From the NCBI GenBank assembly GCA_017643585.1, contig JAEPND010000004.1:1-64000 (forward strand): 64,000 nucleotides of DNA. The letters run 5' to 3'. Position numbers and translations under genes: made by a program. The notes under the pieces are model-generated. The model searched no databases. It saw only the letters and a list, made by a program, of their open reading frames with translations, and was not told the origin of the DNA. Source of the stretch: Maricaulis sp. (GTDB taxonomy: Bacteria; Pseudomonadota; Alphaproteobacteria; Caulobacterales; Maricaulaceae). How positions within the stretch are numbered: position 1 is the first letter of the stretch; every line of letters starts with the position of its first letter. Of this stretch, positions 35,723-45,223 are shown in pieces.

Positions 35723-37510
35723 TTAAAACGCCTCCGCTTGCAGTTCCATCATGCTGTCTGCGCCGGCTTCGACCTTGGCGAGATGCATGGCGGCTTCCGG
35801 TACCCAGCGCTCGATGAAGTAGCGCCCGGTGACCAGCTTGTTGGCATAGATAGGATCGCTATCGCCCGCGGCGACCTTGGCCGCGGAAACCTTGGCCATT
35901 TTTGCCCACATATAGGTCAGGCAAGTCAGGCCGAAGAGGTTGAGATAGTCGTGGCTGCCTGCGCCGGCATGGTCGAAATTCTCCAGCGCGTTGTTCATCA
36001 GCCAGTCCGTGCCCTGTTTCAGCTTGTCGCGACATTCCGCCAGCGCATCGATGAAGGGCTGGGTTGTCTCGTCACCGCCCTCGGCGATGAAGGCGTCGAG
36101 CTCACCCATGAAGGTCGTGATCGGGCGCATGCCGTTCATCGCCAGCTTGCGGCCCACCAGGTCGAGCGCCTGGACGCCATTGGTGCCTTCATAGATCAGG
36201 GTGATGCGGGCATCACGAAGCAGCTGGGACGCACCCCATTCCTCGGTGAAGCCGGACCCACCATGGATCTGCAGACCGTTGGAGACCATGTCATAGCCCT
36301 TGCCGGTCAGATAGGACTTCACGATCGGGGTCAGCAGCGCCATGTAGTCGCCGCCCTTCTCGCGTGCCGTGGCGTCATCGGACTTCTCTTCCAGATCGCC
36401 GTGCAGAGCGGTCCAGAACGCGAAACAGCGCGAGGCTTCAACGAATGATTTCTGGTCCATCAGCATGCGACGCACATCCGGGTGCACGATGATCGGATCG
36501 GCGGGACCGTTCGGGTTTTTCGGTCCGGTCAGGGAGCGCCCCTGGATGCGGTCCTTGGCGAAATCGAGCGACTGCTGATACGCGGCCTCGGCCAGGGCAT
36601 AGCCCTGCAGACCCACGCCCAGTCGCGCCTCGTTCATCATGATAAACATGATTTTGAGGCCCTTGTTTTCCTCGCCCACGAGCCAGCCGGTCGCCTCGTC
36701 ATAGTCCATGACGCAGGTGGCATTGCCGTGAATGCCCATCTTGTGTTCCAGGCCGCCGCACTTGGCGTTGTTGCGCTCGCCGGGATTGCCGTCAGCATCG
36801 GGGATGAATTTTGGAACCACGAACAGGGAAATGCCCTTCACGCCTTCCGGAGCGCCTTCGATACGCGCCAGGACGAGATGGACGATGTTCTCGGCCATGT
36901 CGTGCTCGCCGGAGGAGATCCAGATCTTCTGGCCGGTGATCTTGTAGGAACCGTCCGGCTGCGGAACCGCCTTGGTGCGCAGCATGCCCAGATCCGTTCC
37001 GCAATGCGGTTCGGTCAGGTTCATCGTGCCGCCCCACTGACAGGAGATCATCTTGGGCAGGTAGAGCGCCTTCTGCTCGTCCGTGCCGCCTGTGTGCAGG
37101 GCCGCAGCCGCACCCAGCGTCAGGCCCGGATACATGCCGAACGCCATGTTGGAGGAGGAGACCATCTCGTTGAAGGCGAGGTTGAGAACGTGCGGCAGGC
37201 CCTGGCCACCATATTCCGGATCCGAGGACAGCGCCGTCCAGCCCGCTTCCGACATTTGCTGGAAAGCCTCTTTCCAGCCGGTCGGCGTCTTGACGTTTCC
37301 GTCCTCGTCACGCGTACAGCCCTCGACATCCCCGACCTTGGAGATCGGCGCCAGAACGCCTTCACAGAATTTCGCGCCCTCTTCGAGGATGGCACCCATC
37401 GTCTCGGCATCCGCATCTGCGAAACCTGGAAGGTGTGAATACTGGCTCACATCAAGAACGTCGTTCAGGACGAACATCTGGTCACGTACAGGGGCGCGAT
37501 AAGCAGCCAT
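35723..37510 (-). CDS. Acyl-CoA dehydrogenase, long form (DmdC-like)
   Basis: The 595-aa product is the long type with extra N-terminal residues (YRAPVRDQMFVLNDVLD) and a C-terminal extension. Core motifs: MNLTEPHCGTDLGMLRT, KIWISSGEHDMAENIVHLVLA, GVGLQGYALAEAAYQ, and the catalytic region QIHGGSGFTEEWGASQLLRDARI with IYEGTNGVQALDLVGRK. This group includes 3-methylmercaptopropionyl-CoA dehydrogenase DmdC and FadE-like enzymes; the substrate is not determined by sequence. It follows the MerR gene on the same strand. Confidence 0.94.
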   Translation of the reverse strand: MAAYRAPVRDQMFVLNDVLDVSQYSHLPGFADADAETMGAILEEGAKFCEGVLAPISKVGDVEGCTRDEDGNVKTPTGWKEAFQQMSEAGWTALSSDPEYGGQGLPHVLNLAFNEMVSSSNMAFGMYPGLTLGAAAALHTGGTDEQKALYLPKMISCQWGGTMNLTEPHCGTDLGMLRTKAVPQPDGSYKITGQKIWISSGEHDMAENIVHLVLARIEGAPEGVKGISLFVVPKFIPDADGNPGERNNAKCGGLEHKMGIHGNATCVMDYDEATGWLVGEENKGLKIMFIMMNEARLGVGLQGYALAEAAYQQSLDFAKDRIQGRSLTGPKNPNGPADPIIVHPDVRRMLMDQKSFVEASRCFAFWTALHGDLEEKSDDATAREKGGDYMALLTPIVKSYLTGKGYDMVSNGLQIHGGSGFTEEWGASQLLRDARITLIYEGTNGVQALDLVGRKLAMNGMRPITTFMGELDAFIAEGGDETTQPFIDALAECRDKLKQGTDWLMNNALENFDHAGAGSHDYLNLFGLTCLTYMWAKMAKVSAAKVAAGDSDPIYANKLVTGRYFIERWVPEAAMHLAKVEAGADSMMELQAEAF

Positions 37511-37567
37511 GATTTATCTCCAACAATCAGTCAGTGCGGGGTCTTCGCCCCGTAAAAGGATGAAACT

Positions 37568-38056
37568 CTAAGAGGAACTCGGGGGCATGCCCGTCCAGTC
37601 TTCCAGGCGGGCGGAAGCCAGGGCCTCGAAAGCCCGGGCGCGACGTTTGATTTCTTCGGATGGCTCGTTCTCGTGGCGACGCGCGTTCAGCCAGTCCAGG
37701 CCCGCATGCATCTCCTCAAGCGCGCGCTCGACATCTTCACGCTGCTGCTCGAGCACGTTGATACGGCTTTCGAAACGGGCGATCGCGGCTTCCAGGACTT
37801 GCGGATCGCGGCTGTCGATAAAGCGCAGATCCAGCATTTCCTTGATTTCGTCCAGCGCAAAGCCGACGCGCTTGCCGCGCAGGATAAGCTCGACCCGCGC
37901 GCGATCCATGGCGGAATAGACGCGGGATGCGCCCCGGCGCATGGGCGTGATCATACCCTTTTGCTCATAAAAGCGCAGCGTACGCGGGGTAACGTCGAAC
38001 TCCTTGGAGAGCTCGCGAATGGTGAATTCAGTATCAGGCGGGACAGGTTTGACCAT
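37568..38056 (-). CDS. MerR-family regulator (LiuR-like), probable regulator of acyl-CoA genes
   Basis: The 162-aa product starts with the MerR HTH (FTIRELSKEFDVTPRTLRFYEQKGMI, then RRGASRVYSAMDRARVELILRGKRVGF) and has a dimerisation helix and a short tail without the cysteines of metal sensors. It heads the acyl-CoA dehydrogenase genes on the same strand, and a LiuR-type box lies just upstream of its start (38085-38098). This fits the LiuR/PsrA-like role of MerR regulators in fatty-acid and branched-chain acyl-CoA degradation. The identity as LiuR is inferred. Confidence 0.88.
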   Translation of the reverse strand: MVKPVPPDTEFTIRELSKEFDVTPRTLRFYEQKGMITPMRRGASRVYSAMDRARVELILRGKRVGFALDEIKEMLDLRFIDSRDPQVLEAAIARFESRINVLEQQREDVERALEEMHAGLDWLNARRHENEPSEEIKRRARAFEALASARLEDWTGMPPSSS

Positions 38057-38059
38057 GAA

Positions 38060-38098
38060 TGAACAATGTTCACATGATTACGCGAACGTCAACGTCAA
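38060..38098. promoter_or_regulatory. Candidate operators upstream of the MerR gene
   Basis: Two elements lie between the MerR start (38056) and the divergent gene (38178). TGAACAATGTTCA at 38060-38072 is a palindrome with its centre base. AACGTCAACGTCAA at 38085-38098 (minus strand TTGACGTTGACGTT) resembles the LiuR consensus with two TTGACGT halves. Together they suggest autoregulation by the MerR protein. Confidence 0.45.
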
Positions 38099-38177
38099 AT
38101 TTGTGACGCAGGTTCAAATTTACCTTTACGCATGCTTCGCCCTTTTCTCGCCGTGCTTGTCGCGGCAGTATCCGCGC

Positions 38178-39710
38178 ATGCTTGATCTGACGCGTCTTCT
38201 GTCTCTTTCCGCCCTGCTTCTGGGCAGTGTCTCGACCGCATCCGCACAACAGGATCCGGCCGACCCATTCTCCATCCTCTCCCCCCAGGCCGAGATCCAG
38301 CTGACGACACCGGACATCAATCCGGTCGAACGCCCGCATACCGGTGTCCACACCTTTCGCGACGCGTATCTCGAGGCTCGCGGCAATCGCGGAAACATCG
38401 TCACGGAAACACTCTGGAGCGTTGAACGGCGGACGCTGTCCGGCGAGTTGATAAGCACGGAAACGCGGCGCCTGGATTTCGGCGACGGCTTTGTCCGTGA
38501 CCGGCAGGCTGAAAGCGACCAGATCTATGACTTTGCGACAGATCGCGTCCTTACACTTCATGCCGAAACGGTCAGCAGCGAGCCGATCGCCGCTAGCGCA
38601 CACCGCCAGATGGATGTCTTCACCCGCTTCACGCGCGGTGGCGAACTGGAGGAAATCGCCGGTCCGGGAGGTGTCAGTTTCGAACGCTTCTGGATTGAGG
38701 CGGCAACAGGCATACGAGCCGCGGCCGTGGAGCTGGTCCGCCAGGAAGCTGAAGACGGCACAATAGAAGTGCGCCGCACGCCGGATGGAAGTGCCATCTT
38801 TGCGACCACGCCCGGGCGCCGCGGTGACAATACCTATTACGACCAGCTTTCGCGCTGGATGCGTCACACCCTGCCCATTCATCCGGACGCCGTGGATGCG
38901 GTCGGAAATATGGGCCAGCTGCCGGACAGTTTCTCCTTCCTGGTCTTCAGCCCGTCCAGCCCGGATGGACGCCGCGAAACCTGGACGTTGACGGAAAGCC
39001 GGGGCACGCTTGCCGACTTCCCCTGGCCCGCAACGCACACAGCGGCAAGCGCAGGCGAATACGCCCTGACCAACGACACCATTGCCCGCCTCGTCTCCCG
39101 GGGTCTTGGGGCAGCGCATCGCCCGGAAGTCACGCCGACGACAGAGAACTTCATCTATGCGTCACAATCGCTGATGCAGGCGGGTGATTTGCCCGGCGCC
39201 TACCTGACCCTGATGCAGGGCACGCAGCACGAAGGCGAGTGCCTGCCGAACACGTCCGGCGAGCTGTGTTCAGCAATGACCCGCGTCATCATTGCGGGAC
39301 TGGGCAATGCGCAATTCCAGGAAATCGCCAATGCGATCGCGAATCGCGCCAGCGATCCGGCCGCGCTTATTGAAGCGCTGCGCAGTTACATCGGACGTCG
39401 CGACTATGCCGGTGCTGCAGCCAATCTGATGACAGCCCAGGCCTCGGCCCGGCTCAGCGAGACCTACAGCGCGAGTGAAGTCCTGGAAGCGTTCGCAGCG
39501 GCGGCAGAGATCGATCCGGCCGTCCCACTCCTGTACTGGCATGCCGGGCGCTATGCGGTCAGCCAGAATGACATCGAAACAGCCTGGCTGTTGTTCGACC
39601 TGGCCTGCGCCCTTCCCTCGGCCACATCCGAGACGCCGCGACGCGAAACCGGCGCCCTGGTGGAACGGCTGCGGAACATCTCGCCACGCTTCTTCGCGGC
39701 GGCTCAATAA
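38178..39710 (+). CDS. Exported protein, hypothetical, 510 aa
   Basis: The ATG at 38178 is preferred because it opens a signal peptide (MLDLTRLLSLSALLLGSV, cleavage near ASA); the frame continues upstream to 38004 but that part overlaps the MerR promoter. The mature part has a beta-rich N-terminal half and a helical C-terminal half with an alanine-rich repeat (YASQSLMQAGDLPGAYLTLM and PLLYWHAGRYAVSQNDIETAWLLFDLAC). Its end lies 190 bases before podJ. No family is recognised. Confidence 0.8.
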   Translation: MLDLTRLLSLSALLLGSVSTASAQQDPADPFSILSPQAEIQLTTPDINPVERPHTGVHTFRDAYLEARGNRGNIVTETLWSVERRTLSGELISTETRRLDFGDGFVRDRQAESDQIYDFATDRVLTLHAETVSSEPIAASAHRQMDVFTRFTRGGELEEIAGPGGVSFERFWIEAATGIRAAAVELVRQEAEDGTIEVRRTPDGSAIFATTPGRRGDNTYYDQLSRWMRHTLPIHPDAVDAVGNMGQLPDSFSFLVFSPSSPDGRRETWTLTESRGTLADFPWPATHTAASAGEYALTNDTIARLVSRGLGAAHRPEVTPTTENFIYASQSLMQAGDLPGAYLTLMQGTQHEGECLPNTSGELCSAMTRVIIAGLGNAQFQEIANAIANRASDPAALIEALRSYIGRRDYAGAAANLMTAQASARLSETYSASEVLEAFAAAAEIDPAVPLLYWHAGRYAVSQNDIETAWLLFDLACALPSATSETPRRETGALVERLRNISPRFFAAAQ

Positions 39711-39717
39711 CACCCAT

Positions 39718-39897
39718 TTATCCACAGGTTTTACGGCGCATTAACCGAGTCATCTCCCTGTCTAGACTCAGGATTTTGGGGAGCGCCTCGCGATTCCCTG
39801 ATTTTCGTGTGGAAACACCAGATCTAGTGCCACCGCGCTTGGTTTACACAATATTAACCGGCCGATACCGTTTGGCTGGGCGACAGGAAAGCGATTC
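39718..39897 (+). promoter_or_regulatory. podJ promoter region: DnaA box, CtrA-like box, four GANTC sites
   Basis: A perfect DnaA box TTATCCACA lies at 39718-39726. TTTA, 7 bases, TTAACC at 39843-39859 is one base from the CtrA consensus TTAA-N7-TTAAC. Four GANTC (CcrM/GcrA) sites occur at 39747, 39765, 39792 and 39893. This is the pattern expected for a cell-cycle-regulated promoter; in Caulobacter podJ is reported among DnaA-dependent genes. The start of transcription is not determined. Confidence 0.55.
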
Positions 39898-39899
39898 GA

Positions 39900-42800
39900 A
39901 TGTCATCTGGGGGTCCTTGGAGCGTGAAAGGAATCGACCCGCGTGCAAGGGCGCGGGCGAAGACGGCTGCGCGCAAACAGGGCAAGACTCTCGGCGAATG
40001 GCTCAACAGCGTCATCCTTGATGACAGCGACCCCGCCTCAGCCCAGTGGGATGACGCGCTGGAAGCGTATCCGGGCTTTGACGCCGACGTCGCCGATGAT
40101 GATGACCGCCTGTTGCGAGCGATGATCAATCGCCTTTCGGAACGCATCGAAAAAGCCGAACAGGCGTCCAGCTCGACCTTGTCGGAACTCGACAAGGCGA
40201 TCACCCAGCTGGCGACGAATGTCGCCAAGGTTGCCCAGCGCCAGGGCGCCAAGCTCGACGAGACCGACAAGAGCATTGATACGGTCAATCGCAGCCAGGG
40301 TGAGATCGCCGAGCGGTTGCGCCAGCTCGAAGACAAGATCGCCGAGACCGGCAGCAAGGACACCAAGGCGATCCACGCGACCGTGATGAAGCTGGCCCGC
40401 CGCCTGTACGAGCACGAGAACGACGTGTCCGCGCGCCTGCACGAGCAGGAACAGACGGGCGGCATCGCCGCGCGCGAGCTGATCGACGACACCAACAAGC
40501 GCGTCGACAGGCTGGAATCACGGGCCGACAATCTCAACGAGTTCGCGCAACGCATCGAGAATTCAGAGCGCCGGACGCAGGATACCGCGCGGACGCTGGA
40601 AACCTCCTTCGCACGCCTCGACGAACGCCTGCGCGCGCTGGAGACCCGCAATACCAACGACAATGTCGAGCTGGAACGCCGTTTCGAGCGCCTCCAGGAT
40701 GATGTGGCCCGCATCGTTACGGATCTGCGCGACCAGGTCGGATCGACAACAGGTCGCGTTGAGGACGCCGATCGCCGCCAGGCTGACAGCATGGCGCGTC
40801 TGGGCGACGAGATCAGCCGCCTCGCCCAAGCGATTGATCAACGCCTGACAGAAAGCGAACGACGCGCCGAGGATGCCCGGCAAGACCGGCGCGCTGAAGA
40901 GACGCTCAATCACCGCATTGACGAGGTGCGTCAGGAAAACAAGGAATCCATGCGCCGCATGGCCGAAGAGGTCACGCGCCTCGGCCGCTCCCTGGCCGAC
41001 CGGATCCAGCGCTCCGAGGAGCGCTCGAGCAAGGCCGTGGAAACTGTCACCGACCGCATGGCCGACGCTCTGGAGCGTATCGAGAGTGGACGCCCGGACC
41101 GCGAAGCCGAGTTGGAAGACCGTCTGCGCCAGTCCGAGGAACGCACGGCCTCGCGCATCGAGGATGCGCTGCAGGGCGTACAGGACAAGCTCGCCGCTGT
41201 GCGTAGCGAGACCGAGGAGACCCTGACCCCGGTTCAGCGCGCCATGACGGCCCTCGCCGACCGGCTGGAAGCCATCGAGACCCGCGACAAGGCACCGGAA
41301 AGCGAGCCGAGCGAGGACACCGCACCTGCTGCCGCTCAGCCCGTTCGCAACGAGCCGGTGGTGACACGCTCTGACGACGCCGATCCGTTTGATTTTGATG
41401 CGCCTCTTGGTCCACCGCCCCAGGCAGAGGTTCCCGTCAGCAGTTTCGAGGCCGGCAAGACCGACCCCTTCCTGACGGATGAACCTTTTGTGCCCAATGC
41501 TCCGGTCCTGCGCGAACCCCAGGCGCCAGCGGCCCGGCCGGCAAGCCCGGCGGCGCCCGCAGCGCCAAAAGGTGAAACGCGCCGCCAGAAGCGACGCCGA
41601 CTGGCAGAGGAGCGCGCGCAGCAAAAAGCGCCAGCAGCCCCTGTGCCGCAAACAGTTGCCGATGTTGAGGCGGCCATCCTGCAGCCCCAGTCCAAGGCGG
41701 CTCCGATCCAGCCGCGCCCGACCCCCAAGGTCGGCGCAACGGCGGATGCCGATTTCCTGGCCGCTGCTCGCGAGACCACCCGGGCAACCGCCTATACGCC
41801 GCACGAGCGCGAGAACCGGCCGCTCAAATTCAGCCGTGCGACCCTGATCGCCATCCCGGTGATGGCGCTGATCGCACTGGGCGGAGCCGGTGCGATTTTG
41901 ATCCTGGGCGCAACCCAGGGAGAGGGCGAGCGCTCGATCGCGGAAACGCGCTCGGACAACGCCTTCATCGCCCAGGTCGAAGCTGGCCTGACGGCTGCGC
42001 CGCAATCGGCAGCAAGCGAAGACGCTCCGACCGAGACCGCTCAATCCGAACCAGTGCCGGCAACACCACCGCGCAATCAGGTCGCTGACAGTTCCGGCGC
42101 AATCACACCGTCTGCGGACCGCGTGGCAGACCGGGAACCGGCAGCTCCGACACGGCCCGCCGCAGACACGGAAAACCGGGCCAGCACTGCTGCGGGGCCC
42201 GCATCCAGCGACGCTGGACCCACGACACTTGAAAGCGCCGCAGCCGACGGCAATCCGATTGCCCGCTATCAGCTCGGCATGCGCCAGCTGGAAGCCGGGG
42301 ATGTGGCCTCTGCGGCCATTCTGCTGCGCCGCGCTGCAGAACAGGGCGTACCTGCGGCCCAGTATCGCTACGCCAAACTGCTGGAGACCGGCGAGGGCGT
42401 GGAGATTGATCTGGAAGCGGCGCGTCGCTGGACCGAGCGCGCGGCCAATGCCGGCCATCGCCGGGCGATGCATAATCTGGCAGTGATGTATTACTACGGT
42501 TCCGGCGCACCTCGCGAATTCGAGACGGCGGCCCGCTGGTTCCAGGAGGCAGCGCTGCTGGGCCTGTCCGACTCCCAGTTCAACCTGGCGCTCCTGTTCG
42601 AAAGCGGCCAGGGAGTTCCCTTGAGCCTCGCAGATGCCTATGCTTGGTACATGATCTCCGCCAATTCATCCGATCCGACTGCGCGCGAACGTGCGATCGC
42701 GTTGGAAGAATTGCTGGAACCGGAAGCCCTCACCCAGGCCCGACAGGTCGTGGCGAACTTCCAACCTCGCCCTATCGATGCGCAGGCCAATGGCATCTAC

Positions 42801-43025
42801 CAGGGCCAGGCCTGGGATCGCACCCCGGTCGCCAGTGCCGCCGATATTGAACGCGCGCAGGGCTTCCTGTCTGTGCTGGGCTATCGCCCCGGACCGATTG
42901 ACGGCGCCATCGGCGAGCGCACACGCGAGGCGATCATGGCCTTTGAGGCCGATCAGGGTCTGCCGCGGACTGGCCATGTGGACGACGTTCTGCTGGAACG
43001 CCTGTCCCGGGCTGTAGCGAACTAG
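39900..43025 (+). CDS. podJ: Polar organelle development factor PodJ
   Basis: The 1041-aa product has the PodJ layout: N-terminal basic segment (PWSVKGIDPRARARAKTAAR), a long coiled coil (about 70-470), a proline/alanine-rich linker, one membrane helix (about 646-670, LIAIPVMALIALGGAGAILI), Sel1 repeats (about 780-920, QYRYAKLLETGEGVEIDLEA) and a C-terminal peptidoglycan-binding domain (about 985-1035, LGYRPGPIDGAIGERTREAI). PodJ marks the new pole and recruits the pilus, holdfast and PleC signalling machinery in Caulobacter. The ribosome binding site is AGGAAAG. The exporter follows after 8 bases. Confidence 0.92.
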   Translation: MSSGGPWSVKGIDPRARARAKTAARKQGKTLGEWLNSVILDDSDPASAQWDDALEAYPGFDADVADDDDRLLRAMINRLSERIEKAEQASSSTLSELDKAITQLATNVAKVAQRQGAKLDETDKSIDTVNRSQGEIAERLRQLEDKIAETGSKDTKAIHATVMKLARRLYEHENDVSARLHEQEQTGGIAARELIDDTNKRVDRLESRADNLNEFAQRIENSERRTQDTARTLETSFARLDERLRALETRNTNDNVELERRFERLQDDVARIVTDLRDQVGSTTGRVEDADRRQADSMARLGDEISRLAQAIDQRLTESERRAEDARQDRRAEETLNHRIDEVRQENKESMRRMAEEVTRLGRSLADRIQRSEERSSKAVETVTDRMADALERIESGRPDREAELEDRLRQSEERTASRIEDALQGVQDKLAAVRSETEETLTPVQRAMTALADRLEAIETRDKAPESEPSEDTAPAAAQPVRNEPVVTRSDDADPFDFDAPLGPPPQAEVPVSSFEAGKTDPFLTDEPFVPNAPVLREPQAPAARPASPAAPAAPKGETRRQKRRRLAEERAQQKAPAAPVPQTVADVEAAILQPQSKAAPIQPRPTPKVGATADADFLAAARETTRATAYTPHERENRPLKFSRATLIAIPVMALIALGGAGAILILGATQGEGERSIAETRSDNAFIAQVEAGLTAAPQSAASEDAPTETAQSEPVPATPPRNQVADSSGAITPSADRVADREPAAPTRPAADTENRASTAAGPASSDAGPTTLESAAADGNPIARYQLGMRQLEAGDVASAAILLRRAAEQGVPAAQYRYAKLLETGEGVEIDLEAARRWTERAANAGHRRAMHNLAVMYYYGSGAPREFETAARWFQEAALLGLSDSQFNLALLFESGQGVPLSLADAYAWYMISANSSDPTARERAIALEELLEPEALTQARQVVANFQPRPIDAQANGIYQGQAWDRTPVASAADIERAQGFLSVLGYRPGPIDGAIGERTREAIMAFEADQGLPRTGHVDDVLLERLSRAVAN

Positions 43026-43033
43026 AGGCCGCG

Positions 43034-43975
43034 GTGCAGATCTATCTGCCCATTGCCGAGATTTCCGTAAACATCTTCCTTTTGCTCGGACTTGGAGCCG
43101 GCGTGGGTTTCCTGTCCGGCATGTTCGGTGTGGGCGGAGGTTTCCTGATGACGCCCCTGCTGATGTTCATCGGCATTCCACCCGCCGTCGCCGTATCGAC
43201 CGAAGCCAACCAGATCGTCGCCTCGTCTGCCTCCGGCGCCCTGGCCCACTGGCGACGAAAAACCCTCGACCCGAAAATGGGCCTTTTGCTGCTGATCGGC
43301 GGCTCGGCCGGCTCGATCTTCGGGGTTCAGCTCTTCTCCTTCCTGCGAGGACTGGGTCAGATCGATCTCATTATCTCTCTGAGTTATGTCAGTTTTCTGG
43401 GCATTATTGGCGGGCTGATGCTGATCGAGAGCGTGCGCGCCATCATGCGGCGCCGACATCCCGAACAGCGCCGCGAAGGCGGTCGAACCGGCCACCGCAA
43501 ACGCGGATGGATCGATGCCCTGCCGTTCAAGATGCGCTTCCCGCGCTCCGGCCTCTACATCTCTGTTATTCCACCCATCGCGATCGGTTTCTTCGTCGGA
43601 ACCCTGGCGGCCATCATGGGGGTCGGCGGCGGTTTCGTCATGGTGCCGGCGATGATCTACATCCTGCGCATGCCGACCAGTGTGGTGGTCGGCACCTCAC
43701 TGTTCCAGATCCTGTTCGTGACGGCGCTGACGACCTTCCTGCAAGCGGCCCAGAACCAGACCGTCGACGTGGTCCTGGCAATGTTGCTGACCGTGGGCGG
43801 CGTCGTTGGGGCCCAATTCGGGGCCCGGGCCGGACGCCATGTGAAGGGCGAGGAGTTGCGCGCCCTGCTGGCCTTCATGGTGCTGGCCGTGTGCCTCAAA
43901 CTGGGTTGGGACCTAGTGATCACACCGGCAGACATGTTCGTTGTCCTGCCGCGCGGCGGGGAGGTCGGCCACTGA
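43034..43975 (+). CDS. TauE/SafE-family sulfite/organosulfur exporter
   Basis: The 313-aa product starts at GTG, 8 bases after podJ, with GAGG between. It has about eight hydrophobic helices in two repeats that share the glycine motif GMFGVGGGFLMTPLL and IMGVGGGFVMVPAM. TauE/SafE proteins move sulfite, sulfoacetate or similar anions across the inner membrane. The charged loop RRRHPEQRREGGRTGHRKR lies between the halves. Its stop overlaps the next start by one base, so they are coupled. Confidence 0.9.
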   Translation: MQIYLPIAEISVNIFLLLGLGAGVGFLSGMFGVGGGFLMTPLLMFIGIPPAVAVSTEANQIVASSASGALAHWRRKTLDPKMGLLLLIGGSAGSIFGVQLFSFLRGLGQIDLIISLSYVSFLGIIGGLMLIESVRAIMRRRHPEQRREGGRTGHRKRGWIDALPFKMRFPRSGLYISVIPPIAIGFFVGTLAAIMGVGGGFVMVPAMIYILRMPTSVVVGTSLFQILFVTALTTFLQAAQNQTVDVVLAMLLTVGGVVGAQFGARAGRHVKGEELRALLAFMVLAVCLKLGWDLVITPADMFVVLPRGGEVGH

Positions 43976-44712
43976 TGATCATCGCACTGCTCGCAAGCCT
44001 CCTGACCCAACAGGCTGTCCCCCAGGAAGCGCCGCAGATCATGGCGGCCCTGACCCATGAAACAGTTGAAATCCGGGAAGACTTCGCGGGGACCGAGCTC
44101 ATTCTCTACGGCGCCACACGCGGCCTCACCATACAGGACGAGATCGTTGTCGTGCTTCGCGGGCCCGACCAGGATTTGCGGGTGATGCAAAAGCAGCGCT
44201 CCTTCGGGATCTGGGTCAACGCCCAGGCACAGGAATTTGACGCTGTACCCGCCTATTATTCCATCGCCAGCTCCCGTCCGATCGAGGAAATCGCGTCCCG
44301 GGACGCGCTGGTGCGAAACCGCATCGGGCTGGCCCAATTGCTCGACGAATCCGCGACACAAGCCACCATGGATCTCGAACCCTATTTTGCGGCTGTTGAA
44401 CGGGCGGGTGCCAGAAACGCGCTCTATACCGCAGCACCGCGCGGTGTTGAGGTGCTTGATGGCGGGCTCTTCCGCGCCACGCTGGCGCTGCCGCCACGAA
44501 CGCCGGTGGGCAATTACACAGCGGAAGTCTACCTGTTCCGCGAGGGCCGCCCGATTGCCCGCCGCTCCACCAGCATGCGCGTTGAAAAAGCCGGCATTGA
44601 GCGCGTCGTCTATGAGTTCGCGCACGGCGCACCGATCATCTATGGACTATTCTGTGTGGCCCTGGCCATGCTGGCAGGCTATGCCGCAGCTGCCCTGTTT
44701 GGTCGACGCTGA
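43975..44712 (+). CDS. TIGR02186-type membrane-anchored partner of the TauE/SafE exporter
   Basis: The 245-aa product from the ATG at 43975 (TGATG overlap) has an N-terminal signal-like segment, a beta-rich extracytoplasmic domain (EEIASRDALVRNRIGLAQLL and the PPRTPVGNYTAEVYLFREG region) and a C-terminal membrane helix (IIYGLFCVALAMLAGYAAAA). This layout and its position directly after TauE/SafE match the TIGR02186 family, conserved in alphaproteobacteria. It probably sits with the exporter in the membrane. Its role is not known. Confidence 0.82.
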   Translation: MIIALLASLLTQQAVPQEAPQIMAALTHETVEIREDFAGTELILYGATRGLTIQDEIVVVLRGPDQDLRVMQKQRSFGIWVNAQAQEFDAVPAYYSIASSRPIEEIASRDALVRNRIGLAQLLDESATQATMDLEPYFAAVERAGARNALYTAAPRGVEVLDGGLFRATLALPPRTPVGNYTAEVYLFREGRPIARRSTSMRVEKAGIERVVYEFAHGAPIIYGLFCVALAMLAGYAAAALFGRR

Positions 44713-44746
44713 TTGCCCTTGCGGTACCGCGCCCTAGATCGCGGGT

Positions 44747-45223
44747 ATGGCTCGCGATTTCACTCCCATTCCCAACGCTGCCCTGATCCTGGGGCTGGCC
44801 GGTCTGATCCCTTTCTGGGGGGCGGTCCTGATGCTTGTCATCAGCACCAGCCAGGGGCGCTCACCTGCCACCGAGATGTGGCTGTTTACAATCTATTCCG
44901 GCCTGATCGCCACCTTTCTGGGGGGTGTTCGCTGGGGCGAGAGCATCGCGTCCAACGCCACGCCGGGACTGCGCGCGCTTGGCCTGTCCATCGCCCCCAG
45001 CCTCGTCGCCCTGCTGGCGGTATTCATCCACTGGTCCGGCCAACCCGTGATCGCCTGGAGTCTCCTGGCGCTGTGCTTTGGTGCATTGCTGATCTGGGAC
45101 CGGCGCAGTGTTGAACGCCGGGACCTGCCGGTCTGGTATGGCCGCCTCCGACTGGTCCTGACGACGGGGGTTGTCCTGGCCCATTTGGCCATCAGCCTGG
45201 GTTATCTCGTCCTGGCTCGCTGA
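44747..45223 (+). CDS. DUF3429-family membrane protein
   Basis: The 158-aa product has five hydrophobic helices and matches the DUF3429 pattern (PNAALILGLAGLIPF, then FTIYSGLIATFLGGVRWGE, and PSLVALLAVFI). Members are small inner-membrane proteins of unknown function. Its end overlaps the end of pdeM on the opposite strand by 22 bases. Confidence 0.88.
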   Translation: MARDFTPIPNAALILGLAGLIPFWGAVLMLVISTSQGRSPATEMWLFTIYSGLIATFLGGVRWGESIASNATPGLRALGLSIAPSLVALLAVFIHWSGQPVIAWSLLALCFGALLIWDRRSVERRDLPVWYGRLRLVLTTGVVLAHLAISLGYLVLAR

